Assembly: GCA_902702965.1 (NCBI GenBank)
Contig: CACRXP010000146.1
Coordinates: 1,060,577 to 1,124,576, forward strand
DNA from: Spirometra erinaceieuropaei
Lineage: Eukaryota > Platyhelminthes > Cestoda > Diphyllobothriidea > Diphyllobothriidae
Direction of reading: 5' to 3'
DNA length: 64,000 bases
This document shows positions 55,150 to 64,000 of this stretch, one piece after another (position 1 is the first letter of the stretch; every line of letters begins with the position of its first letter). The translations under genes and the position numbers were made by a program. The notes beneath the pieces were generated by a model that saw only the letters and a program-made list of their open reading frames with translations, had not been told where the DNA came from and searched no databases.

Positions 55150-56445
55150 ACGGGGTGACTCAGATGTAACCGAATCCTTGTCATTACTTAAATTTACAAA
55201 TAAATGGAGCAAAATTTTATGGTGAACAGTTATAACGAATGTTCAAGCTGTAAACCATTATTTGTAATAGAGTTATGACATCGTTCAGGGTTTGAATCAG
55301 TTACTTTTTGCTCATCCCTGGCCTAATATCCTCCCATGCCCTTGTGATGCACTGTTTCAGATCACAGAGGGTTTCTGATTTATCACTGAATACCTGATTT
55401 TTGAATATTTCCAGAGAAAGAATTCTGGAGGACTGAGGTATAGGGGCCTTGCAGGCGTTTTTCCGTAAAATGTGCATCAAGTCGCTTTCGAGGAGAGGAA
55501 CCACAAATTGCAAGGACGGCATCCTGCTGAAAGTACATATCTGCCAAATCTGCACGTTGCGACACCATAGGCCACAATTTTTCTTTTGACATTCTTAGAC
55601 ACATGATTTGGCCGTCACCGTGTTATCAAAATACGAGTCAATTAATCCCTAACGGCAAATGCCAATCGAATAAGGGAAATTCTGAAACTTAAACTCTTGT
55701 TGTCATATCTCATGTCGATTTGAATCTAACCAATATACGCAATTCACTCGTCTATGTAGTTTGAAGCAAACTCTGTTAGACCAAATACTGTGCATCGAAA
55801 ATTCAAGGAAATCTTTGCATGCAGCCGCAGAAGTTTCACAAAATCGAAGCCGCCAGTCTCCGTTATCTTTGTTAAGGGGGTGGAGTTCACTCGGACGATA
55901 GTGGTGCAAGCCGATATCCGACATGGTGTGTTGTAAGGACGATCGCAATATGCTCTGCTCTGCAGAGCATGTCGTGGGAATCCCGAGAACTGCTGACGTA
56001 TTATACCGCTACTAAATATTGATTAGCAATAGTTCGTATTATTTTTGACTCACCAGGTTTATCTGCGTTAGAAACGTTGCCGGTTCGTTCGAATTTTTAT
56101 GCCAGTTCGGATGAAGGTGGAGGTTAAAATTCATTCCTGTGATCTATAGGGTCTTCATAGCTCTGGCCGCATGAGTAATAATTTTTACAGCGTAAACATC
56201 TTCTTCCATTTTTAAAGCTTGTCGTGTGTATGCCATGTCCCAAATAAAAAAGAGCGATAATGGATCCAAAATTGACTAAACCGAGATCAAGGTCATGCAC
56301 ATTGAAAGTGATATAAGCAAGGTCTACTGAAGGTTCATGCACAAGGTTTGCATTTTTAACATTTGTTGAAACTTTATGTCACAAAATTTGTTCTATCTAT
56401 GTGTAAATTCCATTAATAAGGGTTCGGTTACATTTGGATCGGCCT
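55150..56445 (-). pseudogene. Dead mariner/Tc1-type transposase element
   Basis: Minus-strand fragments in three frames: 55948-55703 (LHHYRPSELHPLNKDNGDWR, ending CVYWLDSNRHEI), 55604-55383 (RADLADMYFQQDAVLA) and 55555-55301 (SDKSETLCDLKQCITRAWED). HYRPSELHPLNxDD, YWSDxNPHE and MYFQQDGA are landmarks of a DDE transposase family found in insects and flatworms; FQQD holds the second catalytic Asp. Putative terminal repeats are GACTCAGATGTAACCGAATC at 55156 and GGGTTCGGTTACATTTGGAT at 56419, giving about 1.3 kb. Frameshifts and stops show it is inactive. Confidence 0.8.
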
Positions 56446-57100
56446 TTCTGATTGCGTTTATAAGGACGCTAAAGAGCAGCGGAAAAATTGAACGCCGCCG
56501 GAGTATTGAATTTTTACTTAGTCAAGAGTCTTCATTCTGCCGTGCAGCAGTTGAGTCAAGCTTATCACTTTAAACCACGTCTAGATAGCCGTATGGCCGA
56601 ACTGGCTTGTAGCTAACTCAGTCTAACCTTAACAAATGCCCGATACTACCTAAGATAAGGGTGGCTTTAGGCAACGCCATTAAGCCAGTCGTTGTTTTAC
56701 TTAAACGTCCTGCACTTAAATGTAGTTTCTTGATATTTTGATGATATTGTTGGCCTAGCTTTTTCTCCTGTCTATTCATACTGAATCACATTTAATTAGG
56801 AGTGGAAAAATAGTGCGTTAGACTCAACACCCAATCCCGCTCTCTTCTGTTCAACCATTCATCTGACGCTCTATTTTTTCTTACTTTCTTCCTCTAACCA
56901 TTCGACCATCTCATTTAATTTCCTGGTTTCAGCTTTAAAATCTCCCCAAAAATTAATCTTTAGCATCGTGTAAATCAATCAGAATGCGAGCGTTGATTCG
57001 GGCAGTCAAAACGAAATTCATCATATTTAGCGAGGAGTCCACGTGATATTTATAATGGACAACCAGTCATTTAAAACTGCTGCGCACGAATGCTGGCAGC
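56446..57100. other. AT-rich spacer, no gene recognised
   Basis: Only short open frames. Confidence 0.4.
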
Positions 57101-57430
57101 TCAAGAATATTACGCGGCATTCCCGCTGAAAGTGATGGATTTTAGCTCAACTACTAAAAGAAAATTTGGGTTCGGGTCTACCGACATTCATCTGACTGAT
57201 TTACTCCAAATTAGTGGCTAATTTCTGAGGAGATTAAAAAGCTGAAATTATGAAATTAAATCGCACGACAGAAAGCACACGAGGACCACTGGAGGGTCCA
57301 CTAACTAGCCAAATCCTATGCAGATTTGTCGTGCAGCGGCAGAATGCCGGTAAAAACTTACCTGGTCTGTTAGATAGTGTATGGACCGTCAGTACGGCGA
57401 ATTATACAACGTGTCCTAGTCTATTAATTA
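57101..57430. repeat. Family E fragment and Penelope-type tail fragment
   Basis: GAATATTACGCGGCATTCCC and TTTACTCCAAATTAGTGGCT belong to family E. CACTAACTAGCCAAATCCTA and ATGCCGGTAAAAACTTACC align with the tails at 39895 and 28080. Confidence 0.5.
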
Positions 57431-58339
57431 GAAGGTAATATATGCATATGAAAACGTAGGAAGAGATCGGCCCTCCTCTCTCTTCCTTTTCTCACACACC
57501 CGTCGACTGTATGAGAATTTCCTTCAACTGGTAAGGAGGTTAAACTCGATGCCTTCCGTGGAATGAAAGTCTCCATCTACGCTTTCCACAGACTCAAACT
57601 GCAGCGAATAAGGACCAGCGCAGACTTAACACAGTTTATCCACAGCATGCTATGAGCCACAATTGGCGCCTTTTGACTCGGCGCAGCCGGTACCTTTCTG
57701 GGTCCGGTGGGGGATGGTTATAAGTCAATCCAACTGACTTAGTAGTAATGACCCGCAGCCATTGACATCCTATAATCCGAAGAGAAATCCAGGAATCATT
57801 TGAAGTGCCATTAGAGTACAGTGTGAAATGTCCATCAAGCCTTTTCACTTGATCTCGTTACTAGATCTCTAACCAAGTTACAATTTCCAGTTGGGAAGTG
57901 ATACCAGCAGCAACAATAGTGTAGAATCTCAAGGGATAGTCCATTCACTAAGGACGCATTTACGTTTTGGTATTGTAGCTAGCGATCTCAATGACCTATA
58001 TCCAGAAACTAGTGGGTCCTGCGGACAGTCCTGCCAGTATGCCAAGAGGCTGTTCAGTCAACAGTCGCATGGACTTCCCTTCACTCTCCGTGGCTTTTCG
58101 AAACTACCGGGTTGTCGGACAAGCCCTGGCGATTGTTATTTCAGCACCGTTTATTGCCGCCAACTTGCTTTGCTTGGACTAATGTTGAATATTATTCAAA
58201 AGCACTTTTCTGTCCCACAGGGCGGGCGATTCGTCCCCTGATCCACCCTCGCCCTCCTATTCTCACGCGCGTGAGAAGGCGTATACGTGACTGTCCGGGC
58301 TCAGGGAACGCAAGCATCTGTTATGTCATGATCAGCCAA
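57431..58339. other. No gene recognised
   Basis: Open frame 57891-58241 (+) and an overlapping one at 58112-58468 are unrecognised. Confidence 0.4.
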
Positions 58340-58910
58340 TCATGGTACTCTCAGCCTGGTGTGCGCTGGCAGTTCCCTTGCGCCTGGTTCCCTGCCGGCA
58401 CATACGCCTGCGCTCCCGCTGGGTATACAGATCGTGGTATGGCTGCCAATTTGTCCTCGTCTTTCTGACCCTTCGTGGTGTTGTTGTTGGTTCAAATCCC
58501 GGTCAAGTGTTTGTTGTGAACCAAGGGGCATGGTGGCACGCTTGGGTTTGGGTCCGGTCATGCCAGCCATCTGCGCCTTCCCCCGCCGCCGGTGTTCTTG
58601 ACTATGCCTTGACAGCGGGCCCAGGTAGAGAGGAGAGAGTGCTGCAGATGCTGCGAAAGTCCCTTCTCACTACAAACTAAGTCAGGCCCATTTCACTGTC
58701 TCTGCTCTCATTCTGCTGTGTGGCGCAGGGAGGACATCGTCGGGCACCACGGTCGAACTCTCGTGAACCACGGAAAGGAATGGGTGAGCTGTGTTGACCA
58801 TTGCGGAAGGAGAATCTTCATTTTCAAAAGACCATGATTTGCATGTTGTGTGACTGTCAGCGGCGAAAGGCATCACGAAATGTTCGGGAAAACTCAGTTG
58901 GTTGACAGAA
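58340..58910. repeat. Dispersed repeat family R, copy 1
   Basis: AGCCATCTGCGCCTTCCCCC, GTCTCTGCTCTCATTCTGCT and GACATCGTCGGGCACCACGG recur in the same order at 61735-62080. A TGGTTCAAATCCCGG stretch (58488) resembles a Pol III B box, so it may be a second SINE type. Confidence 0.55.
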
Positions 58911-59037
58911 ACCTATAAGCAGTCCGATTGCATTGGTCAAATCAAGCATTTCAACAAAACTACTCGAGCATCACGGTCAAATGATTTACCAGCGTACTAA
59001 CGTCCGAGCTCTTACGGCTCTGTTTGTTAAAAAGGTC

Positions 59038-59469
59038 GGTTAGATCGCAGTTGGTAGCCAGGAATGGGAAGCGGACGGTGACCTAACCCCAATCCTAACC
59101 TTAACCCTAACCTTAACACCACCAGTAAACGTTAGCCAGTAACCCTAACGGCAACCCTAATTGTAACCCAAACCGAAATCGTAAACATAACTGTAGCCCT
59201 TAGGCAAAGGCGTAACTGAAAAACCTAACCGTAATACTTAAGCCTAATCGTACGCTCAAACTCTAACCGCAACCCGAAAACCTAAGCCCAAAGGCATAAC
59301 CCTAACCCGAAAATCGAAAACTACTAACCGGTACCCTAATCCTAACCACAACCGTAAAACGGAAGCCAAATGCGTCGCATGTGATTATGGAGCTTCACAA
59401 AATAGCCCCAGTAAACAAACCCCCCAGCCACCTGTAATGCGGGACCTGGCTACCAACTGCGATCTAGCC
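59038..59469. mobile_element. MITE family C, complete copy
   Basis: Left end GGTTAGATCGCAGTTGGTAG and right end CTACCAACTGCGATCTAGCC are inverted. AAAAGGTC (59030-59037) and AAAAGGTT (59470-59477) form an 8-bp target duplication with one change. The interior is degenerate CCCTAA-type sequence. The CCAGCCACCTGTAATGCGGG module near the right end is shared with MITE A. Confidence 0.85.
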
Positions 59470-59935
59470 AAAAGGTTATATAAGATCACAACTGGAAAAT
59501 TCCGCCGCACTCACGCCCGCAAACCATCACCTTCTCCGATGACTTTCAGACCAAAAGTATGCCAGTGATACGCTTGACAATGACAAGAACCTTAAAAGCC
59601 CTTTTACGCCTACTAAGTGCACCAACATCTGTCGTATCCGACTGACACGTAGTCCTCTTGTTCAGATGCTTACATAAATAAACTTGAAAACCCAAGAAAC
59701 GTATTAGCCAACGCAAAAATGTGAAAGAGACTTTGAAGGCAGGAGAACGTCGCGGTCTGCAGTTGTTTCAACGAGGATGGGTAGTGGAGACTACAGTGAG
59801 ACGTGATTACACAGCCCGCGATGAGAGTAAACACGTCAGGCAGGGCAGTTTAGTGAGACCTCAGCATACGACTTTAACGTCACCCATCCCCTGATGACTG
59901 GCATGATTAGACCAGAGCAGAGTGAGGTACAGTAG
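59470..59935. other. No gene recognised
   Basis: Low ORF content; nothing recognisable. Confidence 0.4.
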
Positions 59936-60925
59936 GTGGGCTAACGCGTGAAATGCCAACCGAAATTCCGAAATGCGTGTTCGTTTCAAAAAGATTAATT
60001 AAGTAGGCTTGTGAAACTAGTCAACCTGCAACATAATTCTATAATATTTCAGTTACCCCAGGATGCGGGCTTTTGAACGAACTTCGTTCCAGCTGCATGC
60101 AAAATTTATACTCTGTAAAAAATGACTAATTAAGTAGCATACACTTTTCTCGCTGATTTTCAGTGCCTTTAAAAATTGAATCATGTTTTATGAAAAAGAT
60201 GCACAAAAACATTAATCCTTTTCCCCACTCGGTAGAAAGTTGCGTCTTCTGGTTTTGTACTCAAAGGAAGGGTATTATTCGGATTTCAAAAACTTTTCCA
60301 ATTCCTGAATAACTTTGAACCCGCTCTACCGTTACACGTGGATTCGGGGTTTTCAAACTACAAGCCGTTTATTTTCCGCGCACGGAAAACCACATATTTC
60401 TCTACGGTAATAAAGAGGTACCGTTTAGTGATCATAAAATTAAGCAGTGGATTTGATCCATATTGGTATTTGATCCATATTGGATATTGATCCACATTGG
60501 TAAATGCAGAGACATGACAATTCATGAACGGCCTTTTTGCGGTATTTAAAATTCTCGCAATGAAAAATTCTTTAAAAACCGAATTATGCACCTCTTTCGA
60601 GTATAAAACTGGAGGAAGACTTTCTTTTCTACCGAACCTGCAAAAGGATGAATATTTTTATACATGGTCTCCATGAAATATAATTGGACTTTTACGGACA
60701 TCGAAAATCAATGAGAAAAATTCATGCTAATTAAGAAGTCATTTTTAAAGAATGTAGATTTGCATGCAGCCGGAAGGAAATTTATTCTAAAGCCGGCATT
60801 CTGTGATAACTGAATTATTGTAGGATTATGTTACAAGCTGACTGGTTTTATGAACCTACGTTATTAATCTTTTCGAAACGAAGACACATTTCGGAGTTTC
60901 GGCTGGCGTTTTATGAGTTAGCCGT
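59934..60925. mobile_element. Foldback element family D
   Basis: Left end TACAGTAGGTGGGCTAACGC; right arm CTGGCGTTTTATGAGTTAGC, which stops without the last dozen bases where a Penelope-type tail begins. A short local triplication ATTTGATCCATATTGG is visible near 60450-60505. Confidence 0.75.
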
Positions 60926-61019
60926 AAGAATAAGTCACGAATGGAAGAGAATATGCGCATCCCAGGTTCTTGTTTAAAAGAAGGCGAAGGCACGATCACT
61001 GGGACAATAAGTTTATTTG

Positions 61020-61059
61020 CCTGAGCTTTCGAACTCGAACTAGAGTTCATCATCAGAGG
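61020..61059 (-). ncRNA. Hammerhead-like motif, left arm
   Basis: Mirror copy of 61265-61304 with the same core and stem II. Confidence 0.6.
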
Positions 61060-61149
61060 TTACTCGAGTGCAGCAAATTGTGAGCATTTATATCGTTCAT
61101 CCTTGCGGGGGAGGGAGGGGGAGTACGTCCGTGGCTAGGTAGGGTTTGT

Positions 61150-61208
61150 NNNNNNNNNNNNNNNNNNNNNNNNNNNNNNNNNNNNNNNNNNNNNNNNNNN
61201 NNNNNNNN
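61150..61208. other. Assembly gap
   Basis: Run of N at the centre of the inverted tail pair. Confidence 0.99.
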
Positions 61209-61264
61209 CCCTCCCCCGCAAGGATGAACGATATAAATGCTCACAATTTGCTGCACTCGAGTAA

Positions 61265-61304
61265 CCTCTGATGATGAACTCTAGTTCGAGTTCGAAAGCT
61301 CAGG
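61265..61304 (+). ncRNA. Hammerhead ribozyme motif in a Penelope-type tail
   Basis: CCT, CTGATGA (61268-61274), stem II GAACTC/GAGTTC with perfect six pairs (61276-61293), GAAA (61294-61297), self-complementary AGCT (61297-61300), C (61301) and AGG (61302-61304). Stem I is at least CCT/AGG. Compared with 55031-55074 the stem III bases change from CG to GC together and stem II has a different paired sequence, so structure is kept while sequence differs. Confidence 0.65.
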
Positions 61305-61734
61305 CAAATAAACTTACTGTCCCAGTGATCGTGCCTTCGCCTTCTTTTAAGTAAGAATAAGTGAAACCGAAACCGTGAGAACCCTTTCTCCTCACAGAAA
61401 ATCCCTCAGTTAAATAGACTTGATGTGCTTTACTCGCTTAAGACAGACTAAATGTCGTGGCTTGGTGGGTTGTCAATCAATGCGATAACTCGATTAACGC
61501 GATCAGTACAGTGTGTGTGCAAGAGGGGTGAATATCTAAAGGACACAATGACTTCTTAATGTGACCTTTACGGCACTGTCACGCAAGTAGATTCAAGCTG
61601 ACATCGTGAAAGCCCGGTGCGTGCGGCATGTCGTAAGCCCCTAAAAGGATCGCGCAGTATATGCGCTGGACCAACACGGAAGCTAGATCGCAGTCCTGCG
61701 GGAGTTACTGGGAATGTGTATCCATAACAAATGT

Positions 61735-62080
61735 CAAAATCAGGGTTTGGTGGCGCGCCCAGGTACGGACACAAACCGCGCCAACTGCGGTCCTGGTCGC
61801 CCCCTGTGTTCTTTGTTTATATAATCCTCATCAGTGTCCACTGCAAAGCACTGGGTGTGGTGGTACGCATTTAGGCGCGGGTATCTGCCGTGCTAGCCAC
61901 CTGCGCCCTCTCCCGCCTCCTGTTTTTTGACCCTTTCTCGTCACCGGGTCCAGAGAGTAAGATAGGTGCTGCGCCAGTTTACCACACACAGTTCACTGTC
62001 GCTGCTCTCATTCCGCTATGGAGCACATGGTGGACATCGTCGGCCCCGACAGTCGAACTGTCGAGAGGCAAACTCACACA
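61735..62080. repeat. Dispersed repeat family R, copy 2
   Basis: AGCCACCTGCGCCCTCTCCC, GTCGCTGCTCTCATTCCGCT and GACATCGTCGGCCCCGACAG match copy 1 in order. Confidence 0.55.
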
Positions 62081-63020
62081 GACTACTTTGTTTTGTCAGA
62101 CACTGCGCTCGAAACTTCCTGCGGTTGCCGTAACCTTTTGTTGCCATCAGACAGAGTTGAATGAGGGAGGAGAAAGTTTCTTCTATGCTGTGCAAGTCCA
62201 CCTAAGTACAAATTAATTCGCGCTCAAGTCGTCGGTGATGAGTCCCGGTCTTGGGGCACCTGGTTGATGTCGTCGCTTTGGACATTCGAAGTGTCAGTGG
62301 CCCTGAGGAGGGAGATTGAAGTCGGCAGTTCAAACATGGAAACTCTTATGCGCCATTGCCGGCGAACGTGTCTCTTTCTTTTGAAATACAAATCAGAAGT
62401 ATTGGGATCACTAGGGTGAGACTAAGCGTGCCGACACATGACCTGGTTGCTGACCAAAGCAAGTTTGTTTCCGCAAGCAGACTGCCAACAAATGGCGCCG
62501 TATCCGAGCTCTTCGGCCAAAAGCAAGAACTCGAAGGCTAGTTTCGGGTCAGTTGACTGTCCAGAATCTAGCAAGTGCTTTGTGATTAGAGAGCGACCTC
62601 CAAAGCCATTAGGATGAGCGCTCAGCCGGCCTGGCTGCAAACTATCCCTGCATCCACACATTACGCCTCGTATCAGTCAGTACGTGTGAATTTCAAGCAA
62701 CACTTGGGCATCTTTTGCAGAGGCAAATGTGCTGCCTAGGTGTAGGAAATGTTCAGTTTAACTTGCTACAACTTAAATTAGAGATTATGGATAAAACCGT
62801 TGGGATCGTGTAGCGCGACCAAAACTTGGATACTCACCTATGGTCTCTTGAGGAATTGTTTTATCAGGCAAGGTTTGTTATTTTGTTGGGTGGATTCTTG
62901 GAATTTACACATTTCAGGCTCGTTAGTATTTGCTTTGTTTTAGGCATTTCACCACAGTGGAACATCTCAGCAATGGTCAATGCGATTTGATGGTATAGTT
63001 CCAGTGATGAGAAGTGGACT
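62081..63020. other. No gene recognised
   Basis: Short open frames only. Confidence 0.4.
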
Positions 63021-63025
63021 TGCGT

Positions 63026-64000
63026 ATCAAATACAGCAGATGTGCCAACTCATGAAATGTTGACCTAAATTCTGAAATGTGTTTTTGACTCGAAAAGGAT
63101 ACTGAAGCAGCGTTGTAATATTAATAATCATGCAGCATAATCCCATGATAATCCAGTCACTTCAGGATGCCGGGTTTTGAACGAACTTCTTTCCGGCCAC
63201 CTACAGACACCAAACGCAATTAAAAATACCTACTGGGGTAGTGTGAACTTTCCTCATCGATCTTTGCTGCCCCTATATATTCAAATATATTTCATAGAAA
63301 ACATGCATAGAAATATTCATTTTCTTACTAGTTTGGTAGAAAATTACGTCTTCTTCAAATTTTATACTTGAGCAAAAGATACAATTCAGTTCAAAAAATT
63401 TCTAATCATGAGCTTTTTAAGACCGCACAATGCCCGCGCATAAAACAGTGTTCCTCGGCATTCACTAGTGTTGCTTGTAAAGTTTACAATATGGTTCAAG
63501 TTCACCGCTAAATTTAATGACACCCTTATGGTCTCCTTTTACTGCCGTAAAGAAACTTGTGGTTTTCATTTCAGACAAAAAATACAGTTTGTAGTTTGGA
63601 AGCCCTGGATGCAAGTGTAACGGCAGTTCGTGTTATTAATTTTTCGGGAATAGGAAAAGTGTTCTAAAACTGAATTATACCCATCGTCTAAGGATAAACT
63701 TTGAAGACAGCGTAGTTTTTACCAAGAGAGTAAAAGAATGAATATTTGGCCTGCACTGTTTCTATGAGGTATATTTTTATTTATAAGGGCATCGAAAATC
63801 GATGAAAAAGGCATGCCAATTAGATAGTCATTTTTCGCGGGTAGCCGGAAAGAATTTTGTTTAAAGCCGGCATCCCACGTTAAGTGATATGTTATGGGAT
63901 TATGCCAAACGATGATTAATATTACAACCCAACTTGAGTCATCTTTTCTAGTCGAAGAGGCATTTAAAAATTTCGGTTAACACTTCCCGAGTTAGCAAAT
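63026..64000. mobile_element. Foldback element family D, cut by the window end
   Basis: Left end TACAGCAGATGTGCCAACTC and right arm GGTTAACACTTCCCGAGTTA. Only the last bases of the right end lie outside the window. Confidence 0.75.

Larger units (their letters stand above)
60926..61345. mobile_element. Inverted pair of Penelope-type tails around a gap
   Basis: TAAGAATAAGT at both outer ends, then AGAAGGCGAAGGCACGATCA on the left and its inverse on the right, in to CCTTGCGGGGGAGGG on both sides of the N run. The arms are almost identical. This is either a true palindrome or an assembly mirror. Confidence 0.8.

Overview
This is a eukaryotic nuclear window, most probably from a diphyllobothriidean tapeworm (Spirometra/Schistocephalus type). 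The basis is a LINE C-terminal domain of the kind abundant in those genomes, an endonuclease-bearing Penelope-like element (PLE), TTAGGG-type telomere-like repeats, a tRNA-derived SINE and very repeat-rich introns. No database search was possible, so the assignment is inference. Three runs of N mark assembly gaps. There are no bacterial features.

One host protein gene can be supported. It lies on the + strand between 37427 and 51702 and is the 3' part of a Cys-loop (pentameric) ligand-gated ion channel subunit. Its pieces are: a ligand-domain exon with a polyglutamine insert (37427-37809), a beta-strand exon (41162-41234), a Cys-loop exon (about 41284-41365), an exon after the Cys-loop (44122-44268), an M1-M3 exon (50402-51006) and the terminal M4 exon with the stop (51325-51702). 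All splice phases agree except at one very small intron near 41.25 kb. The 5' exons and signal peptide were not found. The subunit is divergent: the Cys-loop spacing is kept but the FPxD core is lost, and M2 lacks the anion-channel PAR signature.

Most of the rest is mobile DNA. 1-4.7 kb holds simple repeats, SINE pieces and dispersed repeats. 4.9-6.8 kb is a foldback element split by a decayed LINE. 6.9-20.7 kb holds a second foldback family and short inverted-repeat elements (MITEs) with telomere-like cargo. 21-22.2 kb is an almost perfect palindromic foldback element. 26.3-30.2 kb has a PLE endonuclease remnant, SINEs and dispersed repeats. 32-34 kb and 38-39.4 kb are further foldback copies. 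52.5-56.4 kb is a cluster of PLE tails plus a dead mariner-type transposase. 59-64 kb has MITE, foldback and PLE-tail copies.

The most interesting non-protein signal is a set of hammerhead-ribozyme-like motifs, at least seven at six loci. In all of them the residues that would form stem III are self-complementary (AACACGUGUU, ACACGUGU, ACGU or AGCU), the pattern expected of ribozymes that act as dimers. A second unusual signal is that three MITE families with different terminal inverted repeats (TIRs) carry degenerate TTAGGG arrays and an overlapping internal module.
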